Shown piece after piece: positions 10,668 through 18,083 of a stretch of 64,000 nucleotides of DNA. The stretch spans positions 1,612,001-1,676,000 of the forward strand of contig NZ_RPFZ01000001.1 in the NCBI RefSeq assembly GCF_003815535.1. The letters are read 5' to 3'. Source of the stretch: Aurantiacibacter spongiae. GTDB taxonomy: Bacteria > Pseudomonadota > Alphaproteobacteria > Sphingomonadales > Sphingomonadaceae. Position 1 is the first letter of the stretch. The number at the start of each line of letters is the position of its first letter. A program made the translations under genes and the position numbers. The notes below the pieces were generated by a model. It worked only from the letters and a program-made list of their open reading frames with translations. It did no database searches and was not told where the DNA came from.

Positions 10668-11897
10668 TCAGGCGGCGTCGGTCATGCGGCCATTGCGCTG
10701 GGTGCCTAGCAGGCGGTGGTAAACGACCTGATAACGCTGGACATTATCGTGCCAGTCATGCGCGGCGCGGACATGGTCGCGGGCGCGTTCGCGCAGCGCG
10801 TTCCACTCGCCGCGACGATCGACGAGGTCCGCCAGCACGTCGGCGCAGGCCGCCGGATCGTCGGGCGCGAACAGCGTGCCGGTATCGCCGTGGGTGACGA
10901 GTTCGCGGTGCCCGCCCACATCGCTCGCCGCCACGAGCTTCATCTGCGCCATCGCCTCCAGCGGCTTGAGCGGCGTGACGAGTTCGGTCAGCCGGCTGGC
11001 CTTGCGCGGATAGGCCATGATGTCGGCGAGCGCGTAATAGCGCTCTACCTCGGTATGGGGCACGCGCCCGGTAAAACGGATCGCGTGGGCGGCGGGGCTG
11101 GCCTCGGCCTGCGCGCGCAGGGCCTTGTCCATCGGGCCGCCCCCGACCAGCAGCAGACGCGCGTCGCAGTGCCGGGCCAGCAGGCGCGGCATGGCGGCTA
11201 TGAGATCGTCCAGCCCTTCGTAATCGTAGAAGCTGCCGATGAAGCCGATCACCGGCCCGTCGCCCATGTCCAGTTCCCGCGCCAACTGCGCATCGCGCGG
11301 TTTCGGATCGCCGAAGGTCGTCAGGTCGACGCCGTTGGGCATGATCGCGATCTTGCCGGGCGCGATGCCGCGCGCGATCAGATCGTCCTTCAATCCCCGG
11401 CAGATCGTCACGACCGCGCCGGCCCCGCCGACCGCCAGCGTTTCCAGCTGCCGGGTCAGGCGGTATCTGAGCGAGCCCTCGCGCCCCTGCAGATTGCCGA
11501 CGGCGGCATCTTCCCAGAAGGCGCGGATCTCGTAGACCACCGGAATGCCCAGCCGCCGGCCGGCGCGGATCGCGGCGAGTCCCCCCAGCGCGGGGCTGTG
11601 GGCGTGCAGGATATCGGGCCGCCACTCCTGCGCGAGCGCGCCGATCGCATCGGCAAGCGCGTCGATCTCCCGCCATTCGCGCAAGCCCGCCGGCCCGTGC
11701 GCGGTTCCGGGCGTGCGGTGGAAGGTAAGGCCGTCGACCGTCTGGATCGCGGGACCGGCCTCGGTATGACGCAGGCCCGTCAGCCCGCGCACGTCAAGCC
11801 CGCTCGCCGCCTGGGCGCGCATGATCGCGCGGGTACGGAAGGTGTAGCCGCTGTGCATCGGCAGCGAGTGGTCGAGGACGTGCAGGATCCGGGTCAT
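10668..11897 (-). CDS. GT4 family glycosyltransferase, exosortase-A/PEP-CTERM-associated type
   Basis: About 409 residues with the GT-B fold layout of GT4 enzymes: N-terminal acceptor domain beginning RILHVLDHSLPMHSGYTFRT and C-terminal nucleotide-sugar domain (IGFIGSFYDYEGLDDL, LLLVGGGP, then the EALVTPLKPLEAMA-like glutamate motif, here ELVTPLKPLEAMAQ). The HSLPMHSGYTFRT opening is characteristic of the exosortase-A-associated glycosyltransferases that build exopolysaccharide in sphingomonads. ATG at 11897 was preferred to an in-frame GTG at 11915 because the latter has no ribosome binding site. It is divergent from the polymerase cluster 100 bases away. The transferred sugar is unknown. 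Confidence 0.85.
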   Translation of the reverse strand: MTRILHVLDHSLPMHSGYTFRTRAIMRAQAASGLDVRGLTGLRHTEAGPAIQTVDGLTFHRTPGTAHGPAGLREWREIDALADAIGALAQEWRPDILHAHSPALGGLAAIRAGRRLGIPVVYEIRAFWEDAAVGNLQGREGSLRYRLTRQLETLAVGGAGAVVTICRGLKDDLIARGIAPGKIAIMPNGVDLTTFGDPKPRDAQLARELDMGDGPVIGFIGSFYDYEGLDDLIAAMPRLLARHCDARLLLVGGGPMDKALRAQAEASPAAHAIRFTGRVPHTEVERYYALADIMAYPRKASRLTELVTPLKPLEAMAQMKLVAASDVGGHRELVTHGDTGTLFAPDDPAACADVLADLVDRRGEWNALRERARDHVRAAHDWHDNVQRYQVVYHRLLGTQRNGRMTDAA

Positions 11898-11998
11898 CGC
11901 CCGCTGCCCTGCCACAACAGGCTTAACGGCCCGTCAAGACCCCGGGCGTAAGCGCAGCATGTGCCGCACGCCCGCCTCGACCGAAAGCCCCTTTCGCG

Positions 11999-12187
11999 AT
12001 GATCGACTATTTCTCCATCGCGCTGACGCATGGCCTGATCCTGCTTGCCGCATGGCGGCTGCTGCTGCGCGGCGAGCTGGACGACGACACGCTGACCCCG
12101 GAGTGCGAAGCTCGGGGCGAACCCGAAGACAGGCGGCCGTGGCTCGCCAACCGTGCCGCGCCGCCCGGCCGAGGCGGCGATGGTTGA
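11999..12187 (+). CDS. Small membrane protein preceding the exosortase-A-associated O-glycosylation ligase
   Basis: 62 residues: one N-terminal hydrophobic helix (IDYFSIALTHGLILLAAWRLLL), then an acidic and Arg/Pro-rich tail. Its stop codon (12185-12187) overlaps the start of the next gene (ATG at 12180) by eight bases, implying translational coupling. I do not recognise a family. Its position suggests an accessory of the polysaccharide polymerase or exosortase-linked glycosylation, which is inference from context only. Confidence 0.6.
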   Translation: MIDYFSIALTHGLILLAAWRLLLRGELDDDTLTPECEARGEPEDRRPWLANRAAPPGRGGDG

Positions 12188-13559
12188 TCTCGTCCTTCTC
12201 GCCTTCATCGGCGCCATCGCGGCGATGGGGCTGAAGCGCCCGTTCCTGTGGGTGCTGCTGTACATCTATGTCGATATCGTCGCGCCGCAGAAGATCGGCT
12301 GGGGGGTCATCACCTCGATCTCGCTGTCGCTGCTGGTCTTCGTGGCCGCCTTTCTCGGCTACCTCGTCCTCGACGACAAGAAGGGCAGCCGGTTCGCCTG
12401 GCGACAGGGGTTGATCGCCGCGTTGCTGGCGTGGTGCGCGATCACGACGCTGGGGGCGGACTTTCCCGATTCGGCATGGGCGAAATGGGACTGGGTGTGG
12501 AAGAGCCTGGTCTTCGCCGCCTTCCTTCCGCTGACGCTGCGCACCCGGCTGAGACTGGAGGCAGCGGCGCTGGTCATGGTTCTCAGCGCCGCCTCGATCA
12601 TCATTCCGGCCGGCATCAAGACGCTGCTGGGAGGGGGCGGCTACGGCCAGCTCGCCTCGCTGGTGACGGACAATTCGGGGCTGTACGAAGGCAGCACGCT
12701 GTCGACCGTGGCGATCGCCATGATCCCCCTGATCGTCTGGGTCGCGCGCCATTCGACGATCTTTCCGAAAAGCGTCTGGACGCGCGCCTTCGCCGCGGCG
12801 CTGATCTTCGCCGCGCTGCTGGTGCCGATTGGCACGCAGACGCGCACCGGCCTGCTTTGCATCGCCGTCCTGGCGATGGTGATGCTGCGCCAGGTCCGCC
12901 ACCGCTTCCTCTATGCGGGCGGCGCGGCGCTGGCGCTGGCGGCGGCGCTTCCGTTCCTGCCTGCATCCTATACCGAGCGCATGTCGACCATCGCCGATCA
13001 CGAGGCCGACCAGTCCGCCTCGACCCGCGTGGCGGTGTGGATGTGGACGATGGATTACGTGCAGCGCAATCCGCTGGGCGGCGGGTTCGACGCCTTTCTC
13101 GGCAATTCGTTCACCTACGACACCCGCACCACGGTGGACGAGGGCGGTTCGAGAGCGGTAGAATACAGCGAGGTCACGGAGCAGGGCCGAGCCTTCCACT
13201 CCGCCTATTTCGAAGTGCTGGGAGAGCAGGGTTTTCCGGGCATCCTCATCTGGCTGGCGCTCCAGCTGACGGGACTGTGGCAGATGGAGACGCTGCGCCG
13301 CCGCTTCGCCGGATCGGGCAATCCGGACGACCTGCGCTGGCGGGCGCTGGCGACCGCGCTGCAGCACGGACAACTCGTCTATCTGGTCGGCGCGATGTTC
13401 ATCGGGGTCGCCTATCAGCCGTTCATGTTCATGTTGCTGGGTCTGCAGATCGCGCTGTGGTCGCTGATGCGCGGGCGGCTGCGTGCAGCTGGCGCCGCGC
13501 GCGCGAAGCCGTGGCTCGCCAGCCGCCGGGGCCGCGCGGGGGAGGGCGCACCGGCGTGA
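12180..13559 (+). CDS. Putative O-glycosylation ligase / Wzy-like polymerase, exosortase-A-associated
   Basis: 459 residues, polytopic, matching the exosortase-A-system O-antigen ligase/polymerase family: the opening DLVLLAFIGAIAAMGLKRPF and the phrase LYIYVDIVAPQKIGWG are typical, and a Wzy_C-like region follows with many helices. A periplasmic loop of roughly residues 270-340 carries the HSAYFEVLGEQGFPG motif (about residue 338), which in Wzy/WaaL proteins lies in the catalytic loop region with a conserved histidine. It probably polymerises or ligates undecaprenyl-linked sugar chains at the outer face of the inner membrane. The stop overlaps the next gene's GTG (GTGA), indicating a coupled operon. 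Start at 12180 is supported by GAGGCGG upstream. Confidence 0.87.
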   Translation: MVDLVLLAFIGAIAAMGLKRPFLWVLLYIYVDIVAPQKIGWGVITSISLSLLVFVAAFLGYLVLDDKKGSRFAWRQGLIAALLAWCAITTLGADFPDSAWAKWDWVWKSLVFAAFLPLTLRTRLRLEAAALVMVLSAASIIIPAGIKTLLGGGGYGQLASLVTDNSGLYEGSTLSTVAIAMIPLIVWVARHSTIFPKSVWTRAFAAALIFAALLVPIGTQTRTGLLCIAVLAMVMLRQVRHRFLYAGGAALALAAALPFLPASYTERMSTIADHEADQSASTRVAVWMWTMDYVQRNPLGGGFDAFLGNSFTYDTRTTVDEGGSRAVEYSEVTEQGRAFHSAYFEVLGEQGFPGILIWLALQLTGLWQMETLRRRFAGSGNPDDLRWRALATALQHGQLVYLVGAMFIGVAYQPFMFMLLGLQIALWSLMRGRLRAAGAARAKPWLASRRGRAGEGAPA

Positions 13560-14659
13560 TCGCCCCGCCTCTCGACACCCGGATTCCGCACCTCGCCGCG
13601 CTGACGGGCCTGCGGGGCGTCGCCGCCTGGATGGTCGTCCTCTACCACGCGCGGCTGCTTCTGACCGACTGGCTGCCGGGGGGCGTCACCGCGATGGCGG
13701 GCATGGGCTACCTGGCGGTCGATGTGTTCTTCCTGCTCTCCGGCTTCGTCATGTGGCTCAATTACGGCCCCCGATTGCGGCGCGACGGGCTGGCCGGCGC
13801 GCCGCGCTTCTGGTGGCGACGCATCGCGCGCATCTGGCCGCTCCACGCGCTGGTGCTGGCGGGCATGGTCGCCTTCGCCCTCGTCCTGCTGGCGGCGGGG
13901 CGGAGCACGGCGGGCTATCCCTTCGGCGAGCTGCCGCTGCATCTGCTGCTGGTGCAGAACTGGGGCTTCACGCCCGATCTTTCGTGGAACCATCCGGCCT
14001 GGTCGATCAGCGCGGAGCTGGGCGCGTATCTGCTGTTCCCGCTTGTCGCCGTCAGTGTCCGGTGGGAAGACATGCGCCCCGCCATGCTGATCGCGGCCAT
14101 GATCGGCGCGGCGTTTGCGCTGCACGCCGTGTTCGCCCTCGCCGGAGAACCGGGCCTCGGCGGACGGATCGCGCGACTTGGACTGGTCCGCTGTGTGCTG
14201 GAATTTGCCATCGGCGTCATGTGCGCCAATCTGTGGCTATCGTGGCGCGCAGGGTGGACCGGCGCGCTTGCCTCGGCGCTCGCCGGCGGGGTCCTGGCGG
14301 CGCTCGGAATTGCCGTCGGCTGGCCGGAGACGGCGTTCGTGCCGCTCGCCTTCGCCGCCCTCCTGCTCGCGCTGGCCCTCGACGGGGGGCCGATTGCGCG
14401 CGCCCTCGGCTCGGCCCCGCTGCGCTGGCTGGGCGATGCGAGTTACGCCACCTACCTGATCCATTTTCCGCTGTTCATTCTCGTCAAGCTAGTCGGCGTG
14501 GACGAGCGACTGCAACTCGGCCCTGTGGGTTTCGTCGTCTATTGCGCGGTGCTGCTGGCGTTGTCGGGCGCGCTTCACCGGTGGTGGGAAAAGCCGGCGC
14601 AGCGCTGGCTCAATCGCCGCGCCCCGCGCCCCGCCGCCCCGCGCGTTCCCGCCGAATAG
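13556..14659 (+). CDS. Acyltransferase family 3 membrane protein
   Basis: 367 residues with about ten hydrophobic helices. It opens with the family-typical LAALTGLRGVAAWMVVLYHA, in which the arginine and histidine are conserved catalytic-region residues, followed by VDVFFLLSGFVM and, near the end, WLGDASYATYLIHFPLF. Such proteins transfer acetyl or other acyl groups to sugars of surface polysaccharides. It starts with GTG at 13556 overlapping the stop of the polymerase gene; GGAGG at 13541-13545 supports this start. The location implies modification of the polysaccharide made by this cluster, which is inference. Confidence 0.88.
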   Translation: MIAPPLDTRIPHLAALTGLRGVAAWMVVLYHARLLLTDWLPGGVTAMAGMGYLAVDVFFLLSGFVMWLNYGPRLRRDGLAGAPRFWWRRIARIWPLHALVLAGMVAFALVLLAAGRSTAGYPFGELPLHLLLVQNWGFTPDLSWNHPAWSISAELGAYLLFPLVAVSVRWEDMRPAMLIAAMIGAAFALHAVFALAGEPGLGGRIARLGLVRCVLEFAIGVMCANLWLSWRAGWTGALASALAGGVLAALGIAVGWPETAFVPLAFAALLLALALDGGPIARALGSAPLRWLGDASYATYLIHFPLFILVKLVGVDERLQLGPVGFVVYCAVLLALSGALHRWWEKPAQRWLNRRAPRPAAPRVPAE

Positions 14660-14662
14660 ACG

Positions 14663-14694
14663 GCGCCGGGCCGCGGGCGGGAACGACCCGGCGC
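14663..14694. terminator. Inverted repeat between convergent genes, possible bidirectional terminator
   Basis: GCGCCGGG at 14663-14670 pairs perfectly with CCCGGCGC at 14687-14694 across a 16-base loop, in the short gap between the acyltransferase and PHB depolymerase genes. There is no T tract on either side, so intrinsic termination is uncertain. Confidence 0.35.
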
Positions 14695-14713
14695 GGGCGC
14701 GCTCGCGAACGGG

Positions 14714-15988
14714 TCAGAACGCGCGCATCCACTCCTCGACCACCGGCGCGATGCGCGTGCGCCATTTGCTGCCGTTGAAGATGCCGTAATGGCCCACGTC
14801 GCGGGCGAGGTGGTATTTTGTCATCCTCACGGGCAAATCCCGTGCCAGGTCGAGCGCCGCGCGGGTCTGGCCGATGCCGGAGATGTCATCCTTCTCCCCC
14901 TCGATGGCCAGCAACGCGGTGTCGCGGATCGCACCCGGATCGATCAGCTTGCCGCGATGCATGAACTCGCCTTTGGGAAGGGCGTGTTCCTGGAACACGT
15001 GCTCGATCGTCTGTAGGTAGAATTCCGCCGTCATGTCGCAGACCGACAGGTATTCGTCGTAGAACTGCTTGGTCCGGTCCGCGCTCTCCTGATCGCCTTG
15101 GGTGAGGTGTTTGAACATCTCGTAATGGCTCATCATGTGATCGGCGAGGTTCATGGAAATGAAGCCGGCCAGTTGCAGGAAGCCGGGATAGACGCGGCGG
15201 CCCGCGCCGGGATAGTTGAGCGGCACCGTGGCGATGACGGTATTGCGGAACCAGCTTAGCGGCTTGTCCATCGCCAGGTCGTTGACGCCGGTCGGGCTGG
15301 CGCGGGTGTCGATCGGGCCGCCCATCATGGTAAGCGTCTTGGGACGGCACTCGTCCTTCTCCGCGCCCATGATGGCGGCGGCGGCAAAGGCGGGAACGCT
15401 GGGCTGGCACACCGCCAGAACGTGCGCCTTGGGGCCGATGAAATGCAGGAACTCGATCAGGTAGTCGATGTAGTCGTCGAGATCGAACGTCCCTTCCTCC
15501 ACCGGCACCATCTTCGCGTCCGCCCAGTCGGTGACGTAGACTTCCTGGTTTTCCACCATGCGCTGCACCGTGCCGCGCAGCAGCGAGGCGTAGTGCCCGC
15601 TCATCGGTGCGGCGATCATCAGCCTGGGTGCGTCTTCTGGCAGATCGTCGCGGCGAAAGCGGCGCAGCGAACCGAACGGCTTTTCGAAAACCACCGTCTC
15701 GCTGACAAGGTGCTGCCTGCCCTCGACCTTGACCGGCTGGATGTCCCAGTCGGGCTTGCCGCGGTCTTCGTAGAGGTGGGCGAACACCTTGAGGCCCGAG
15801 GCCATGACCGGCCCCATGCCGGTATATCCCATCGGCAGAGCCGGATTGTCGAGCAGGCGCGCGCCGACCGAAGCCCATTCGCTCGCCGTGTTGAGCCAGG
15901 CGCGCTGCATTTCATAGATGGAATAAAGCAAAGGATTGTTGCCCCTGAATGACCCGTTATCGCGGCGGGCAAGCGCTTCCCGCCCCAT
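14714..15988 (-). CDS. phaZ: Intracellular polyhydroxybutyrate depolymerase
   Basis: 424 residues, close to the roughly 400-420 of intracellular PhaZ enzymes. The N-terminal core LLYSIYEMQRAWLN, the segment PMSGHYASLLRGTV and the nucleophile region AVCQPSVP (Cys near residue 195, equivalent to the active-site Cys of Ralstonia PhaZ) are all recognisable. An Asp/His pair completing the triad is plausible at EGEKDDISG and ARDVGHYG. It hydrolyses native PHB granules to hydroxybutyrate oligomers, mobilising carbon stores. ATG at 15988 is preceded by GAAGA; a TTG just before LYSIYEM is a shorter alternative that would look more like some homologues. No PHA synthase gene is in the window. Confidence 0.92.
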   Translation of the reverse strand: MGREALARRDNGSFRGNNPLLYSIYEMQRAWLNTASEWASVGARLLDNPALPMGYTGMGPVMASGLKVFAHLYEDRGKPDWDIQPVKVEGRQHLVSETVVFEKPFGSLRRFRRDDLPEDAPRLMIAAPMSGHYASLLRGTVQRMVENQEVYVTDWADAKMVPVEEGTFDLDDYIDYLIEFLHFIGPKAHVLAVCQPSVPAFAAAAIMGAEKDECRPKTLTMMGGPIDTRASPTGVNDLAMDKPLSWFRNTVIATVPLNYPGAGRRVYPGFLQLAGFISMNLADHMMSHYEMFKHLTQGDQESADRTKQFYDEYLSVCDMTAEFYLQTIEHVFQEHALPKGEFMHRGKLIDPGAIRDTALLAIEGEKDDISGIGQTRAALDLARDLPVRMTKYHLARDVGHYGIFNGSKWRTRIAPVVEEWMRAF

Positions 15989-16137
15989 ACCGCGTCTTCA
16001 AGTTTGTGAAGCCTACATGGGCCTTTGCGCGCCATGTTGCAACGCGGCAAGAACATTTGCCCCGCCCGTATGCGTGGCTGCGCCCCGGCCGCGCCGCCAT
16101 TGCCAGCCCCGCCGTGACACCCTAACTGGCAGGCACG

Positions 16138-17922
16138 ATGCGCTCCCCCGAAGTGTCAGACGCAGCCGAACCGGCAAAGAGCCTCTCGCCGCTGGCGATG
16201 GTCGTGCGGGCCTTGCGCCTTTACCCGCTGCAACTCGCCCTTGCCGCCACGGCGCTGCTTGTCACCGCCGTCGTCACCTCGCTCGCCCTGCCTTCGGCGC
16301 TGAAGCTCATCATCGACCGCGGCTTTTCCGGCGGGGACGAGATCGGGCGCTGGTTTCGCTATCTGCTGATGCTGGTCGGCGTGCTGGGCGTGGGCACGGC
16401 GGTTCGCTTCTACTTCGTCAGCTGGCTGGGAGAGCGGGTCGTCGCCGACATCCGCGAGGCGGTCTATCGCAATCTCCTGCGCCTCTCGCCGTCCTTCTTC
16501 GAGGAGACGAGCCCGAAGGAGATCAGCAGCCGCATGACCGCCGACACCGCCATCATCGAAAGCGTCGTGGGAACCACGGTCTCGGTCGCGCTGCGCAACC
16601 TCATCATCGCGGTACTGGGCCTCGGCTACCTGTTCTACCTGGCGCCGCAACTGGCGATCTGGCTGATCCTGGCTATCCCGCTGGTGATCGTGCCCATCGC
16701 GCTGTTCGGACGGCGGCTGCGCACGATCAGCCGGACCAGCCAGGACAGGGTGGCCGATGTCGGCGGCATCACCACCGAGGTGCTGTCCGCCATGAAGATC
16801 GTCCAGGGTTTCAACCAGGAGGGGCGCGAGGGCGATCGCTTCGCCGGCGCCGTGGAAGCCACCTTCGCCACCGCGAAGACGCGCATCATGGTGCGCGCGG
16901 TGATGACGGCGCTCCTCATTACGCTCGTGTTCGGCGCCATCACCGTACTGCTCTGGCGCGGGGCGACGCTGGTGGTGGCGGGCGAGATCACCGGCGGCAC
17001 GATCGGCGCGTTCATCTTCGCCGGGGTGATCGTGGCGAGCGCGTTCGGCGCGCTGACCGAGGTGTACGGCGACCTGCTGCGTGGATCGGGCGCGGCCAGC
17101 CGGCTGAACGAACTGCTGCGGGAACGCCCCGACATCGCCCCGCCCGCGCGTCCGCAGGCCCTGCCCCGGCCCCCGCGCGGCAGCCTGTCGTTCCAGAACG
17201 TGACGTTCAGCTACCCCACGCGCCCCACCGATACCGCGATCGCCGATTTCTCCCTGACCGTCGAACCGGGGGAGACGGTCGCCATCGTCGGTCCGTCGGG
17301 AGCGGGCAAGTCGACGATCTTCCAGCTGGCCGAGCGCTTCTACGATCCGCAGCAGGGCACCGTGCGGATCGACGGGGTGCCGCTGACGCAGGCCGACCCC
17401 GCCGATATCCGCCGCCGGATCGCGCTCGTCCCGCAGGAAGGCATCCTGTTCGCCGCCAATGCCCGCGACAATCTGCGCTACGGGGCGTGGGACGCCGATG
17501 ACGAGGCGATCTGGGACGCCGCGCGTGCGGCCAATGCCGAGGGGTTCCTGCGCGATCTGCCGGACGGCCTCGACACGTTTCTCGGCGAAGGCGGCGCGCG
17601 GCTCTCGGGCGGCCAGCGCCAGCGCATCGCCATTGCCCGCGCCCTGCTGCGCGATGCTCCCATCCTGCTGCTGGACGAGGCGACGAGCGCGCTCGATGCC
17701 GAAAGCGAACGGCTGGTGCAGGAAGCGCTCGACCGGCTGATGGCGGATCGCACGACGCTCGTCATCGCTCATCGACTCGCGACCGTGCGCGCGGCGGACC
17801 GGATCGTGGTGATGGACGAGGCGCGCATCGTCGAGCAGGGCGATCACGCCAGCCTGACCGAACAGGGCGGGCTCTACGCGCATCTGGCGGGTCTGCAATT
17901 CAGCGACAGCGCCGCGGCCTGA
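16138..17922 (+). CDS. MsbA-like ABC exporter, fused membrane and ATPase domains
   Basis: 594 residues: a six-helix transmembrane domain (about 25-330) fused to an ATPase domain. ATPase motifs are intact: Walker A GPSGAGKST (about residue 384), Q-loop VPQEGILF, signature LSGGQRQRIAIARALL, Walker B ILLLDEATSALD and the H-loop IAHRLATV. The order and length match the MsbA/HlyB-type half-transporters that work as homodimers and flip lipids or export drugs. The natural substrate cannot be told from sequence. Divergent from phaZ across about 150 bases; followed by an inverted repeat and the M13 peptidase gene. Confidence 0.92.
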   Translation: MRSPEVSDAAEPAKSLSPLAMVVRALRLYPLQLALAATALLVTAVVTSLALPSALKLIIDRGFSGGDEIGRWFRYLLMLVGVLGVGTAVRFYFVSWLGERVVADIREAVYRNLLRLSPSFFEETSPKEISSRMTADTAIIESVVGTTVSVALRNLIIAVLGLGYLFYLAPQLAIWLILAIPLVIVPIALFGRRLRTISRTSQDRVADVGGITTEVLSAMKIVQGFNQEGREGDRFAGAVEATFATAKTRIMVRAVMTALLITLVFGAITVLLWRGATLVVAGEITGGTIGAFIFAGVIVASAFGALTEVYGDLLRGSGAASRLNELLRERPDIAPPARPQALPRPPRGSLSFQNVTFSYPTRPTDTAIADFSLTVEPGETVAIVGPSGAGKSTIFQLAERFYDPQQGTVRIDGVPLTQADPADIRRRIALVPQEGILFAANARDNLRYGAWDADDEAIWDAARAANAEGFLRDLPDGLDTFLGEGGARLSGGQRQRIAIARALLRDAPILLLDEATSALDAESERLVQEALDRLMADRTTLVIAHRLATVRAADRIVVMDEARIVEQGDHASLTEQGGLYAHLAGLQFSDSAAA

Positions 17923-17987
17923 ACGCCCCCGGCGACTCGGCTGGTCGCTGGCAAGCCCCGGTTCAGGGTGAATGTTTCATTTGTAAT

Positions 17988-18015
17988 CGGCGTGATGTGC
18001 CGACATATCACGCCG
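17988..18015. repeat. Perfect 9-bp inverted repeat upstream of the M13 peptidase gene
   Basis: CGGCGTGAT at 17988-17996 and ATCACGCCG at 18007-18015 are exact reverse complements separated by ten bases, 68 bases before the peptidase start. The symmetry and spacing suit an operator for a dimeric regulator or a stem-loop in the leader RNA; no T tract follows, so it is a poor terminator for the ABC gene. Confidence 0.5.
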
Positions 18016-18083
18016 GCGCGTCCCCCTCGCATCGCGAGCGGCGGAACCGCGCGCAGAGTTTCACTCGAACCGAAAGGCCGCCC

